A stretch of DNA of 64,000 nt from an uncultured Neomegalonema sp. (GTDB lineage: Bacteria > Pseudomonadota > Alphaproteobacteria > Rhodobacterales > Rhodobacteraceae): contig CALDSD010000102.1 in the NCBI GenBank assembly GCA_937911325.1, positions 29,250 through 93,249 of the forward strand, read 5' to 3'. The position numbers and the translations under genes were made by a program. This document shows positions 37,835 to 47,473 of the stretch, one piece after another (position 1 is the stretch's first letter; each line of letters begins with the position of its first letter). The notes beneath the pieces were generated by a model. It was not told the origin of the DNA. It ran no database searches and saw nothing but the letters and a program-made list of their open reading frames with translations.

Positions 37835-38407
37835 CTAGGGCGCGCGTTGAGCCACCAGGCTGAAGACAACGGTCACCTCCGGCCCAAGCGCCACGAAAGG
37901 CACCTCGCCATCGACGTTGAAGTCGCGTCGATCGAACGAGATCTCCCCCCGGGCCAGCGCCCGCGCGCCGTCGATCACCACCAGCGTCGGCACCGAGATC
38001 TCTTTCGAAACCTCCTTGATCGTCAGCACGCCCTCGACCGTGAACATGCCCAGCTGCGCCGCCGGCGCCATTTCGGTGAGTTCGAACCGAGCCTGCGGAT
38101 GGTTCGCCACGTCAAACCAGTCTTCCCCTTTCACGAAACCCGTTCGCAGCGCGTCAGGCATTTCGACGCTGTCGACGTCGATGACCAAACGCATCTTCGC
38201 GGCTTCTGGCGCATTAGGATCAAAGTTGGCTTCGGCTTCGAACTTAGAAAAGCCACCCACCGCGCGGGCGCCGTCTTCCGAGTAGTTGAAAATCAGCTTG
38301 CTCTCGACCGGATCTACGCGCCAGTCGGACGCAACGCTCGGACTGGCCGCCATCACGACCGCAAAAGCGCCCCAAAACGCGCCACAGAACCATTTGTTCA
38401 TGCGCAT
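37835..38407 (-). CDS. YceI family periplasmic lipid-binding-like protein
   Basis: 190 residues. Start ATG 38407 has GAAGGAG just upstream, so the longer ORF from 38485 is not used. A signal peptide ends at ASPSVASDW. The mature part has the YceI lipocalin-like beta barrel, recognised by WRVDPVESKLIF, GGFSKFEAEANF and IDVDSVEMPD, and by VEGVLTIKEVSKEISVP near the middle. Family members bind polyisoprenoid-like lipids, but the ligand here is unknown. The stop is 3 bp from the converging YjbR stop. Confidence 0.9.
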   Translation of the reverse strand: MRMNKWFCGAFWGAFAVVMAASPSVASDWRVDPVESKLIFNYSEDGARAVGGFSKFEAEANFDPNAPEAAKMRLVIDVDSVEMPDALRTGFVKGEDWFDVANHPQARFELTEMAPAAQLGMFTVEGVLTIKEVSKEISVPTLVVIDGARALARGEISFDRRDFNVDGEVPFVALGPEVTVVFSLVAQRAP

Positions 38408-38524
38408 CACAGTCTCCTTCAAAGCCCCCACAGAAGAGCTAGCAAAAGAAACTCGTTCCGCAATCGCCGCACACGGGCGCTTCACGAGATGGGGAGCAAG
38501 GTGATCTGTTTACCCGAGCGGCGT

Positions 38525-39400
38525 TTACCGGGTCGGCATCGGCGTTTCGCCGCGGTAGTCGTAGAAGCCACGGCCGGCTTTCCGACCAAGCCAACCCGCC
38601 TCGACATATTTCACCATCAGGGGGCAAGGACGGTACTTCGTGTCCGCCAGGCCGTCGTGCAGCACGTTCATGATCGCAAGGCAGGTGTCGAGCCCGATGA
38701 AATCCGCCAGCTCCAGCGGCCCCATCGGATGGTTTGCGCCGAGTTTCATCGCCGTGTCGATCGAGTCGACCGTCCCGACGCCTTCATACAGCGTGTAGAC
38801 CGCCTCGTTGATCATCGGCAGCAGGATCCGATTGACGATGAAAGCCGGAAAATCCTCGGCGTTGGCCGAGGTCTTTCCCAAACGGGCGACCACGCCCTTC
38901 ATGGTCTCAAACGTCTGCTCTTCCGTTGCAATGCCCCGGATCAGCTCGACGAGCTGCATCAATGGCACCGGGTTCATGAAGTGGAGCCCCATGAACTTGC
39001 CCGGCCGGTCGGTCGCGGCGCCAAGACGCGTGATCGAAATCGACGATGTGTTCGTCGTGAGAATGGCCTCAGGCGACAGGTGCGGGATCAGGTTGTCGAA
39101 GATCGCCCGCTTGACCTCTTCACGCTCCGTCGCGGATTCGACGATGAGATCCGAGTCGCCCAGATCCTCCGACTTCACGGTGGTGACGATCCGGGCGAGC
39201 GCAGCGGCCTTCTCGTCCTCCGTGATCGCCTGCCGGCGCACCTGACGATCCAGATTGCGACCGATGACCAATACGGCGTTCTCCAGCGCCTCTTGAGACA
39301 CGTCGTTTAGACGGACGTCGTATCCTGCGAGCGCGAAGACATGCGCGATCCCGTTGCCCATCTGCCCGGCCCCGATCACGCCGACACGCTGGATCTCCAT
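38525..39400 (-). CDS. 3-hydroxybutyryl-CoA dehydrogenase family protein
   Basis: 291 residues. Oxidises 3-hydroxyacyl-CoA with NAD. The Rossmann motif GVIGAGQMGNGIAHVFALAG (7-26) and LGLHFMNPVPLM-like stretch GLHFMNPVPLMQLVELI (about 138-154) give the family, with the catalytic His in HFMNP. RILLPMINEAVYTLYEGVG follows in the dimer domain. It is expected to be beside etfA and etfB in this class, yet here it is 8 kb away from etfA on the same strand. Confidence 0.95.
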   Translation of the reverse strand: MEIQRVGVIGAGQMGNGIAHVFALAGYDVRLNDVSQEALENAVLVIGRNLDRQVRRQAITEDEKAAALARIVTTVKSEDLGDSDLIVESATEREEVKRAIFDNLIPHLSPEAILTTNTSSISITRLGAATDRPGKFMGLHFMNPVPLMQLVELIRGIATEEQTFETMKGVVARLGKTSANAEDFPAFIVNRILLPMINEAVYTLYEGVGTVDSIDTAMKLGANHPMGPLELADFIGLDTCLAIMNVLHDGLADTKYRPCPLMVKYVEAGWLGRKAGRGFYDYRGETPMPTR

Positions 39401-39607
39401 CTCGGTCCCAATCCTGTTGGTTCACTGCTTCTATGCGGAGCACCCGCAATCACGCCCGAGTTTCGCCTGTTGGGCGCTGGGGTCAAGGCGTTCCGTCCAA
39501 CGGAGGGCCGGCGTGTCGAAAACGTCGCGGAGCCGCAGGCTGACGCCTAACTTGCCGCGCGGGCGGCTAACCTCATAAATTGGGTCTCAAGAAAGAAGAG
39601 CGACGGC

Positions 39608-40093
39608 ATGGCGGATAACGCGCATATCTTCGGGGATCACGATCATCGCGATTGCAGCGAAACGGCGATTGCGGCGGTTGAAGCGGCCTGTGCGCAGCGT
39701 GGCGCGCGCCTGACCCGGATCAGGCGTCGCGTTCTCGAACTCCTATGGGAAACGCACGAGCCTATCGGCGCTTACGACCTGCTCGCGCGCTTGAAGGCGG
39801 AGGGGTTCAGCGCGCAACCTCCCGTCGTTTATCGGGCGCTGGATTTCCTGATCCGCGAAGGTTTCGCACACAAGCTGCAGTCTTTGAACGCCTATACGGG
39901 CTGCGCGCACCCAACCGAGGGTCATCCTGCCTACTTTCTGATTTGCGGTGAATGCGGTCGCGCCGCAGAGCTGCATGACGCCGGGATACAACACGCTTTA
40001 GGCGCTGCAGCCAAGACCCAGGGTTTCAAACTGTCGGATGCGGTCGTCGAGATTGAGGGCCGCTGCGCCGAATGCCTCTCAAAAGCGGATTAA
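39608..40093 (+). CDS. zur: Fur family transcriptional regulator, likely Zur
   Basis: 161 residues. The winged helix contains PPVVYRALDFLIREGFAHKL, the Fur/Zur recognition-helix segment. Metal sites are GHP-like HPTEGHP and two CxxC pairs: C113/C116 and C153/C156, the structural zinc site. The N-terminal HDHRDC and the sequence NAYTGCAHP favour the zinc-sensing subtype. Repressors of this type control zinc uptake. No zinc transporter is adjacent; a tandem autotransporter pair is 150 bp downstream. Confidence 0.85.
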   Translation: MADNAHIFGDHDHRDCSETAIAAVEAACAQRGARLTRIRRRVLELLWETHEPIGAYDLLARLKAEGFSAQPPVVYRALDFLIREGFAHKLQSLNAYTGCAHPTEGHPAYFLICGECGRAAELHDAGIQHALGAAAKTQGFKLSDAVVEIEGRCAECLSKAD

Positions 40094-40185
40094 ACCCGCG
40101 AAAATCAGAGAAAAATGGCATCAATCGTTGATTTGTCGCCAGCCTGATCCATCCGGCAGGTTCTCCTACGGATGTAACCATTCGT

Positions 40186-40191
40186 TATAAT
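40186..40191 (+). promoter_or_regulatory. Candidate -10 element upstream of first autotransporter
   Basis: An exact TATAAT hexamer lies 52 bp before the first autotransporter start in an AT-rich intergenic region. I see no good -35 hexamer 17 bp upstream, so the promoter call is weak. Confidence 0.25.
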
Positions 40192-40242
40192 TCCCCAGCT
40201 AAACATACGTTTGTGCGTAATTATTTACGATAAAGGTGTGAG

Positions 40243-42324
40243 ATGCGGGCCTCAGTTCTTTCAGCGACGCAGATGCGTCGTCGCCATTCTGCGTCGGCCA
40301 CGGCGCTTCTTGGCGGGTTCATGCTCACAACAGTCCTGACTCCGTTGGCGTCGACAGTCTTGGCGCAGGACGTCTTCGTCATCGACAGCACCGTCGCCAC
40401 GACAAACGATGGGAACACGCTGGATGGCGACGACTCCATCACCATCACCGAGAGCGGCGCAATCGACTTTGACGGGGCGGGCGCCGATGTGTCTGGACTT
40501 GAAGGAACCGGTGGCGGAAACGCCCTGACCAACGATGGCGCCATTACAATCGACAACAGCCGAAGCGGCTTCGCGTTCTATGTAACGGGAGACGACAACA
40601 CCCTTACCAACACTGGAGCAGTCAACCTTGATTCAAATAATGGTAGCGGCGCCCTCGTCTTGTTTGAGTCCGACTCTAATGGAAACACGCTGATCAACTC
40701 CGGTGAAGTTACTATAGACGGCGGAAACAGAGGCTATGCCGCCAGACTAAACAATGGAAACTCGGTGGAAAACACCGGGAACATCGACATTCTGTCGCGC
40801 GACAACTCGGCTATATTCGAGTTTAATGATGGAAATACGATTACGAACACCGGCAGCGTTGAACTTAGAACTGGTGGATCGTTTGGTTACTTCGCTGACG
40901 GGCGAGATGACAACACTGTCATCAACCATGGCGATGTCTTTGTGAGAGCCCGTGCGCCCAGAGTTATTGAGCTGCGAGACAACAACACCGTCGAAAACAC
41001 TGGTCGGATTGAATCCACCGCCAGCAACACGGCCATTCGCATCATCTACTTCACCGGCGACGGCAACACGCTGGTCAACAGCGGCGAGCTCATCGCCGGC
41101 GACGGATCAGCCAACAAATACTCGATTTACGTCGAAGGCGTCGAAAACACGATCGACCTGCGCGCAGGCTCGGTTCTGGTGGGCGATCTTTACTTCGCCA
41201 ACGCCGACAACACGCTCAAGGTCGGGCGAGGTCTGAACATGGCGCTGAACATCGACACCACTGCCGGCGTCATGCCGAACATCGTCGCGGCGAGCGGCGG
41301 CGGGTTCGCAGTCGTCGGCGGCGCCGTCGTCTCTGCGGACGCAACGAGCTTCCTGGCGGGAGATCATTTGCAGGTGGATCTAAGCGGCCAGGTTCTGGAC
41401 GCCGTCGCCAGCGCCAGCGCAGGGCGCGGCGCCTCAATCGCGACCGATTACCAGAACGTCCAGGTGCTCAGCTTCAACGCGCGTGAGGCGGAGGCGGCCA
41501 AGATCTGGGGCAAGACCTTCTTCCACTACTCCGACAGTGAGGAAACGGACGAACGCGTTGCGTATCAAACGAAGATCGGCGGCCTCGTTGTCGGCTACGA
41601 AAGTCAGATGCTGGCCGGCGAGCTCTATTTCGGGGGCGCGCTGTCGTCGCAGGATGGTCAGGACCGTTTCGAGACGGACAGCTGGCATCTCTTTGCCGGA
41701 TACAAGACCGGCGCGAGCTTTGGAGCGGTGGATCTGGAAGGCGAGCTGACGGTCGGCGTCGCCCGTACCGATCAGGTCCGCACGTTCACCGACGGCGGGA
41801 GCCCATCAGAGCTGACGTCGGACTACTTCAGCGCATTTGTGACCCCGTCGGTCACGGTCAGCACCGATCTCGACCCATCCGACACCGCTGAACTGCGCCC
41901 AAGCCTGCGCCTCAGCACGACCGCCGTCTTCACCGAAAGCTACGAGGAACGCGGCGGCGCCTATGCGCTCGACGTCGACGCGCGGCATAGCCAATCCTAC
42001 GAGGCCCGCGCGCAAGCCGAGCGCGGCGTGAACTGGGGCGCAATCGAGGGCTACGGCGAACTCGACGGCGCCGAGGTCAGCACAAGCCTTCGCCTGGGCG
42101 CAGATTTCCAGTTCCTGAACGGCGACGACGTCTCGACCACGGTGGCGGGCCAACCCCTCGACATCTCGCAGGACGACGAGACGGAAGTGCGGTTGTTCGT
42201 CGGGGCCGACCTGAAGCTGGCCCGGTCCGACGGTTTCGAGCTAGACGCAAACGTCGAAGCCGGCCGCTCGAACCAAAGCCGCTCGGACGTCCGCGCTGGC
42301 TTGAAAGCCACCTTTTCCTTCTGA
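40243..42324 (+). CDS. Autotransporter outer-membrane beta-barrel protein, first of tandem pair
   Basis: 693 residues. A signal peptide ends at about 42 (STVLAQ|DVF). The passenger (about 45-395) is built of repeats with a core NTxxNxG, such as NALTNDGAITI, NTLTNTGAVNL, NTVENTGRIES and NTLVNSGELIA, which fold as a beta-helix. A C-terminal barrel (about 420-693) contains KTFFHYSDSEETDERV, MLAGELYFGGAL and ends in FSF, the terminal aromatic of outer-membrane barrels. GTGTGAG lies before the ATG. Its passenger is richer in A and T than its barrel. The next gene is a paralogue. Function of the passenger (adhesin or enzyme) is unknown. Confidence 0.9.
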   Translation: MRASVLSATQMRRRHSASATALLGGFMLTTVLTPLASTVLAQDVFVIDSTVATTNDGNTLDGDDSITITESGAIDFDGAGADVSGLEGTGGGNALTNDGAITIDNSRSGFAFYVTGDDNTLTNTGAVNLDSNNGSGALVLFESDSNGNTLINSGEVTIDGGNRGYAARLNNGNSVENTGNIDILSRDNSAIFEFNDGNTITNTGSVELRTGGSFGYFADGRDDNTVINHGDVFVRARAPRVIELRDNNTVENTGRIESTASNTAIRIIYFTGDGNTLVNSGELIAGDGSANKYSIYVEGVENTIDLRAGSVLVGDLYFANADNTLKVGRGLNMALNIDTTAGVMPNIVAASGGGFAVVGGAVVSADATSFLAGDHLQVDLSGQVLDAVASASAGRGASIATDYQNVQVLSFNAREAEAAKIWGKTFFHYSDSEETDERVAYQTKIGGLVVGYESQMLAGELYFGGALSSQDGQDRFETDSWHLFAGYKTGASFGAVDLEGELTVGVARTDQVRTFTDGGSPSELTSDYFSAFVTPSVTVSTDLDPSDTAELRPSLRLSTTAVFTESYEERGGAYALDVDARHSQSYEARAQAERGVNWGAIEGYGELDGAEVSTSLRLGADFQFLNGDDVSTTVAGQPLDISQDDETEVRLFVGADLKLARSDGFELDANVEAGRSNQSRSDVRAGLKATFSF

Positions 42325-42644
42325 CGTCGGGGCGCTCTGCCAGAACCCAGATCGTGACGAGTCCACGCCCACGGAAGACGCCGCCCGGGCGAGCAGCTGC
42401 AGGACCGCGCGAGCGCGCCCATCGAATCGATGGGATATAGACCGATGCACGCGGCGCGTGTATCACCGTTTTTGCTTATATTTCAGCGTATATTTTCACT
42501 CACGAGAGTCACACGACCGCAACATCCGGGATAAAACTCTTATCAAATCGTTAAGGCTACCGGGGAGTCTCTCGAGACGCTCTGGAGCACAGCCGCACTC
42601 AGCTGATTACGATCGCGCAAAATCCCGATCTGTAGAAGGCAAGT
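42325..42644. other. Intergenic region between the two autotransporters
   Basis: 320 bp without a convincing gene. A perfect inverted repeat CCCATCGA-A-TCGATGGG occupies 42418-42434 and could be an operator or a weak terminator. The stretch 42470-42500 is AT-rich with two ATATTT tracts, which may be the promoter for the second gene. Confidence 0.45.
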
Positions 42645-44807
42645 GTGGTGCTCATGTGGGAAGACTTTTGCGGCGAGACGGTCAAACAGAGGGATGACGC
42701 CCCGTCATTCCAGCGTCGTTTCATCAAGCCGTTCTTTGGCTTTTACGCCTTACTCGGCGCAACGGCGTTGTCGTTGGTCGCCACCCCCGCCTCGGCGCAA
42801 GACGCCTTTGTCATCGACGGGACCGTCGACACGACCAATGGCGGCGCCATCATCGACGGGGACGATGCGATTACGGTGTCGGAAAGCGGAGGGGTCGTCT
42901 TCGACGCAGGTCAGGTTGGAACTTCGGCGCTGTTAGGGGACGGCGACGGGAACAGCCTCACGAACAACGGCCTAATCTGGATCACCAATGGCGGTGGATC
43001 AGTTTGGGGCCTCTTCACTCAAGGCGATAACAACGCGCTGACAAATAGCGGTGACATCATACTCGAGGGGACCGGACGCATTACTCTGCTGACAGGAATG
43101 GAGGCTACCTTGGGTGATAGCAGCCAAATCCTCAATCTCGGCAGAATTTATCTGACGTCGAACCAACGGGGGATCGGCATCAATGCTAACGACGCTTCGA
43201 CCATACGAAACTTCGGCGAGATCGATATCAACAGCACTGGCACAGTCAATGATCAGGCGATAGGGATAAATGTACGAGATGGTAATATAGTTGAAAACTA
43301 CTCAGATATTACCATTCGAAATGTTGATATTTCTGCAGAAGGGATAATCGGAAGAAACAACAACCTGATCACCAAATTTGGCAATATCTCGGTAGACGCA
43401 AAAAACGCATCTCAAGGGATCGCGGTAAATAACAACAACACGATCATTAACTCTGGCCGAATAGAAGTTCGAGGGGAAATCTTAAACTGGGGCGTCTATA
43501 TCAACGGGAACGACAACAAGTTCATAAATGAAGGCGGCGTCATATCGCAGATTGGCGCGCTTACTGGCCGCGCAGTTTATGTGGATGGACGACGGAATGT
43601 GATCGACCTTCGGCGCGGAACCGAGTTGGTCGGCAATCTCTACTTCAAAAATCCGGACAACACTTTGATCATTGGGCCGGGCGTCAACAGTGCGATCACA
43701 ATTGATACGGAGACCCGCACTTATGACGATCAAGTGGTGGAAGGCGGGTTTGTCCCGAACTCGATTATTGCGTCTGGCGACGCCGTCCTTCTGCCCGACG
43801 GCGTTCTGATCGCCATTGACCCAACCAATTTCTCTGCCGCGAACCAGGAGCAAGCGATCCTGGGAAGGCAGATCGTCGACGCGGTGGAGCAGGGCGGCGG
43901 CGCAACGGACTTCGTGGAAACAGCCGATGCGGCGCAGGGCGAGAACGCTTTCACCTGGAACACGGACGGCGGCGGCGCCAACGCCCTGTGGGGCAAGACG
44001 TTTTTCCACTACGCCAATGCCGACGAGACAGCGGACCGCGGCGCCTATGACACCCAGCTGGCCGGGCTGATCTTCGGCTATGACAGCCAGATGCTTGGGG
44101 GAGACGTCTACATCGGCGGCGCTCTCGGCGAACAAGACGGCCAAGGGTCGTTCGATGCGGACAGCTGGCACGTCTTCGCCGGATATCAAACCGGCGCCGC
44201 GCTGGGGCCTGTCGACGTCTCCGTCGGTCTGACGGTCGGCTTCTCCCAATTCGATCAGGACCGCGCCTTCACCGACGCGACCGGGAAGACGACCCTCTCC
44301 GCCGACTACGCCAGCGTCTTCATCATGCCCGTGATCGCCATCAGCACTGATCTCGACCCCGCAGAAGACGCCCAGTTCCGCCCGAGCGTCCGCCTGCGCG
44401 CCGCCGCCATCTTCAACGAGGGCTACGAGGAAAGCGGCGGAGCATATGCGCTTGACGTCGACGATCGTCAGAACCGCGTTTACGAGCTGCGCGCCCAGGC
44501 CGCGCGCATCCTGCATTGGGGCCGGTTGAGCGGTTTCGGCCCGCTCGACGGCGCAGCACTGACGGCGAGCCTGCGGCTCGGCGCGGACATACAGCGCATC
44601 GATAGCGACGATGTGGACGGCACAGTCGCCGGACAGCCGCTGGGCTTCTCGCTCGACGAGGACGAGACCATCCGCACCTTTGTCGGCGCCGATCTGACCT
44701 TGGCCCGCTCCAACGGCGTCCAGCTTGACGCAGGCGTTGAGCTGGGGAGGTCTCGTGAGGACGTCGCCGATATCTCCGCCCAACTGCGCGCGAAGCTGCC
44801 ATTCTGA
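42645..44807 (+). CDS. Autotransporter outer-membrane beta-barrel protein, second of tandem pair
   Basis: 720 residues. GTG 42645 is preceded by GAAGG; a later ATG at 42654 is an alternative. A signal peptide ends in TPASAQDA. The passenger repeats contain NSLTNNGLIWI, NALTNSGDIIL, NTIINSGRIEV and similar NTxxNxG units. The barrel (about 440-720) reads KTFFHYANADETADRG, MLGGDVYIGGAL and ends ...KLPF. This is a clear paralogue of the preceding gene, with the same barrel motifs and repeat grammar but different passenger sequence. The passenger is AT-rich (notably 43190-43500) with codon use unlike the barrel. Confidence 0.88.
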   Translation: MVLMWEDFCGETVKQRDDAPSFQRRFIKPFFGFYALLGATALSLVATPASAQDAFVIDGTVDTTNGGAIIDGDDAITVSESGGVVFDAGQVGTSALLGDGDGNSLTNNGLIWITNGGGSVWGLFTQGDNNALTNSGDIILEGTGRITLLTGMEATLGDSSQILNLGRIYLTSNQRGIGINANDASTIRNFGEIDINSTGTVNDQAIGINVRDGNIVENYSDITIRNVDISAEGIIGRNNNLITKFGNISVDAKNASQGIAVNNNNTIINSGRIEVRGEILNWGVYINGNDNKFINEGGVISQIGALTGRAVYVDGRRNVIDLRRGTELVGNLYFKNPDNTLIIGPGVNSAITIDTETRTYDDQVVEGGFVPNSIIASGDAVLLPDGVLIAIDPTNFSAANQEQAILGRQIVDAVEQGGGATDFVETADAAQGENAFTWNTDGGGANALWGKTFFHYANADETADRGAYDTQLAGLIFGYDSQMLGGDVYIGGALGEQDGQGSFDADSWHVFAGYQTGAALGPVDVSVGLTVGFSQFDQDRAFTDATGKTTLSADYASVFIMPVIAISTDLDPAEDAQFRPSVRLRAAAIFNEGYEESGGAYALDVDDRQNRVYELRAQAARILHWGRLSGFGPLDGAALTASLRLGADIQRIDSDDVDGTVAGQPLGFSLDEDETIRTFVGADLTLARSNGVQLDAGVELGRSREDVADISAQLRAKLPF

Positions 44808-44939
44808 GTGAACGCAGGCGAGAGCAGCCTTCAATGACCTCGAAGGGTCCGGAAACGACATCTGCGTCGGAAACAACGCAGTCGCCGCGCCGGGGGTGGT
44901 GTCCGGTCAAAGGATGAACTTCCCAGCGCGGCCCGAGCG

Positions 44940-45983
44940 ATGTCTTCCGGATCCGTCAGCATAGAAGCGCCGGCCTCGCGATCCCTGGGGGGCATCGCCT
45001 GTGTTGTCGTCGGGATGATGTTCTTTGTGGTTCAGGACGCTTTGATGAAGCTCCTGCTCGGCGATTTCACCATTTGGATGCTGATCTTGGCGCGGAGCGC
45101 GATCGCCGTGTTGGTGCTCGTTCCCCTGATCCTGTATCTCGGCGCGCCGCATCGATTGCTTTCGCCGTTATGGCCGCTGCATCTGACGCGGGCGGCGCTG
45201 TTCGCTTTCGGCTTCGCGCTCTTCTACGCGGCGTTTCCCTTCATGGGTCTGGCGGAGGTCACCACGATCTTCTTTTCGGCCCCATTGCTCACCGCCTTGA
45301 TCGCGGCGATCTTCCTTGGAGAGAAGATTGGCGTCCATCGCACGGCGAGCCTTGGCGTCGGGTTCGCCGGCGTCGTCATCGCCATGAACCCGACGGGCGA
45401 CACGTTCCAATGGGTCGCGATCCTGCCTCTGATCACGGCAGCGACGTATGCGGCGTCGCAGGTCATCGCCCGCCGCGTCGGAGATCGCGAAACGTCCCTG
45501 ACGCTCGGATTGTACACGATCGCTCTCGCCGGCGTCCTGCTGCTGCCGGCGTCCTACGCGTTGAACGAAGCGCTGGTTCTGGGGCCAGAGTTCCGACATC
45601 TCCGCTGGGACTGGAGCCTCCCCGGCGACAATCTGTGGATCGTCCCGGTCATCGGCGTGGTCGGCATGATTGGCTACATCCTCATCTCGCGGGCGTACCA
45701 GATCGCCGACGCCGGGATCGTCGCTCCGTTCGACTACACGTATCTGCCGCTGGCCGCGCTGATGGCGTATGCGTTGTGGGATGAGACCCCTGAATGGACC
45801 ACGATCGCCGGAATGGTTCTGATCATCGGCAGCGGCCTCTACTTGGGCTATCGCGAACTGATGCAGACCCGCCGTGTGCTGGAGCCGACGCCGACCGCCG
45901 AGATCGTTTTCACCCCAGGCGCGCCGATTGGCGCGATCGCCCATACATCCGACGCCTCGGACGATAACCCGACAGGTCGTTAA
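44940..45983 (+). CDS. EamA (DMT) family transporter
   Basis: 347 residues with ten predicted membrane helices in two EamA halves. The first half begins near SLGGIACVVVGMMFFVVQDA and the second with GVVGMIGYILISRAYQIADA, then GIVAPFDYTYLPLAALMAY. Substrate unknown; families of this type export amino acids or metabolites. It lies in the accessory stretch next to the autotransporters. A similar gene stands near 62 kb. Confidence 0.88.
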   Translation: MSSGSVSIEAPASRSLGGIACVVVGMMFFVVQDALMKLLLGDFTIWMLILARSAIAVLVLVPLILYLGAPHRLLSPLWPLHLTRAALFAFGFALFYAAFPFMGLAEVTTIFFSAPLLTALIAAIFLGEKIGVHRTASLGVGFAGVVIAMNPTGDTFQWVAILPLITAATYAASQVIARRVGDRETSLTLGLYTIALAGVLLLPASYALNEALVLGPEFRHLRWDWSLPGDNLWIVPVIGVVGMIGYILISRAYQIADAGIVAPFDYTYLPLAALMAYALWDETPEWTTIAGMVLIIGSGLYLGYRELMQTRRVLEPTPTAEIVFTPGAPIGAIAHTSDASDDNPTGR

Positions 45984-46179
45984 CGCGATCGATTAGCGTT
46001 GCTGACCTAAGCAAATACTCGCACAAGTCCCGAAAAAACGTATTAACTTAACAAATTAATATAATATGTTGGATATTTACCAATATAAATTGATATATAT
46101 CGCAAAATACAAAGTAAACACCTCGATTTTTTTCACTCCAATCCGTATCCTTTCGTGGGGAGAGCATATCGGGGGTTCT
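45984..46179. promoter_or_regulatory. AT-rich leader of the CTERM protein gene
   Basis: Bases about 46030-46130 are very AT-rich, unlike nearby genes, and include TTAACAAATTAATATAATAT. This is the likely promoter and leader of the VPLPA-CTERM gene starting at 46180. Confidence 0.4.
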
Positions 46180-46947
46180 ATGTTTAGAAATTCTCTTGCC
46201 GCGGGGGTGTTTTGCCTCGTGAGTTCAGCAGCTCAAGGCATGTCTGTGGACTTCGATCGCTTCACACCAGACGGTCCGTTGATCGACAACCCATCTGGCG
46301 CCTATCTGAGCTTCAATCATCTCAACGGAGACGAGTTCAGCGCGTTTGGGATCTCGAACATAAGCTCGTCAAAGCAGAACGTTTCGCTTTTCAACTCAGA
46401 CTGCGGCGGCGCTCAACCGGCGTGTACGGGCGGTGACAGAGATCTCGCCAGCGGGCCCGGCGTGGGGTCGCCGGCTCAAGGCCTCGTGCTGATCGTCGAT
46501 GAAAGCGACGGCCAGGACCCGGACGATTCAACCGCCGCCCCTTTGGTCACGTTTGAATTCTCCAAGGCGACCTACGTGAATTCGATCACGTTGCTCGACG
46601 TCGACAAAGGCGAGAACTTCAATGATCTCAGCCAGGATGGAGCGCTTACACAGACGTTCTATGACGAGAGCTTGAAGTTTGTCGGAATCGATCCGAGCGA
46701 CGTGCTTGTGAACATCATTTTCGCAGGTGTTGGGAGCAAACACGACAACAGCATCGTCGAGTTCATCTTCTCGGACCCGGTCGCTTTGACGTCGTTCTCG
46801 ATGAAGCTGAGGAAAGGCACGTCGCTCGCGGTCGCCGAGCTCGACATTACGCCTGTGCCGCTGCCTGCAGGTCTCCCGTTGATGCTGAGCGCGCTTGCCG
46901 GATTTGCAGTCTTCCGGCGCCGCGGCGCGCGGGTTGGGGCGCGCTGA
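46180..46947 (+). CDS. Secreted protein with VPLPA-CTERM sorting signal
   Basis: 255 residues. Start ATG 46180 has GGGGG upstream; the longer ORF from 46066 would include a non-signal leader. A signal peptide ends near AAQGMS. The C-terminus reads ITPVPLPAGLPLMLSALAGF and then FRRRGA: a VPLPA motif, one membrane helix and an arginine cluster, the three parts of PEP-CTERM-type sorting signals recognised by exosortases. No exosortase gene is in the window. The middle (FSKATYVNSITLLDVD and similar) is beta-rich and without known fold. It is likely delivered to the outer surface or matrix. Confidence 0.85.
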   Translation: MFRNSLAAGVFCLVSSAAQGMSVDFDRFTPDGPLIDNPSGAYLSFNHLNGDEFSAFGISNISSSKQNVSLFNSDCGGAQPACTGGDRDLASGPGVGSPAQGLVLIVDESDGQDPDDSTAAPLVTFEFSKATYVNSITLLDVDKGENFNDLSQDGALTQTFYDESLKFVGIDPSDVLVNIIFAGVGSKHDNSIVEFIFSDPVALTSFSMKLRKGTSLAVAELDITPVPLPAGLPLMLSALAGFAVFRRRGARVGAR

Positions 46948-47020
46948 CTCTTCTGTCGTTTGACACGCATCAAAGCGATCAAGCGCTTAACCGCCTTCAC
47001 TCGTTGGAGGAGGTTGCAAA

Positions 47021-47431
47021 ATGTACCAGCATATCCTGTTACCCGTCGCGCTCGATCACGAGACCGCTTTCACCGACAGCATGGAGATCGCCAGGCGCCT
47101 CTGCGCCGATGGCGGGAAACTGACGCTGCTGCACGTGATCGAGACCGTGCCCGGTTACGTCGCCGCTCAGATGCCGGCGGGCGCGCTTGAAGACGCTCAA
47201 AGCGCAACGACGCGCCAAGTCGAAGACATGGCGCGCGGCGCGGGAGCGGACGTCGGCTGGGCCGTTATCAGCGGCAGTCCCGGAAGCGCGATTGTGGAGT
47301 ATGCCGAGCAAAACAACGCAGACTGCATCGTTATGGCGTCGCATAAGCCGGGATTGACCGATTACTTCCTTGGATCGACGGCGGCGCGTGTCGTGCGCCA
47401 TGCTCCGTGTTCCGTGCATGTGATCCGCTAG
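47021..47431 (+). CDS. Universal stress protein (UspA family)
   Basis: 136 residues, a small nucleotide-binding fold. [16 protein letters not shown] at the start and [19 protein letters not shown] at the end are the hallmark ends of UspA domains, with the Gly-rich GSxxxxV phosphate loop. ATG 47021 has GGAGG upstream. It converges on etfA and shares a terminator with it. Confidence 0.93.
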   Translation: MYQHILLPVALDHETAFTDSMEIARRLCADGGKLTLLHVIETVPGYVAAQMPAGALEDAQSATTRQVEDMARGAGADVGWAVISGSPGSAIVEYAEQNNADCIVMASHKPGLTDYFLGSTAARVVRHAPCSVHVIR

Positions 47432-47443
47432 CGCCAAAACAAG

Positions 47444-47473
47444 AAACGCCCCCAACAGTGTTGGGGACGTTTT
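47444..47473. terminator. Bidirectional terminator hairpin between UspA gene and etfA
   Basis: A stem AAACG-CCCCAAC with loop AGT and GTTGGGG-CGTTT, with one mismatch pair, lies between the two convergent stop codons. A T-run follows on the plus strand and AAA precedes it, so it could terminate in both directions. Confidence 0.8.

Noticed and set aside
37847..39310. 487-residue plus-strand ORF
   Set aside because: Antisense to YceI and the hydroxyacyl-CoA dehydrogenase; composition is that of a shadow.
43482..44876. 464-residue minus-strand ORF
   Set aside because: Antisense to the second autotransporter barrel, no domain.
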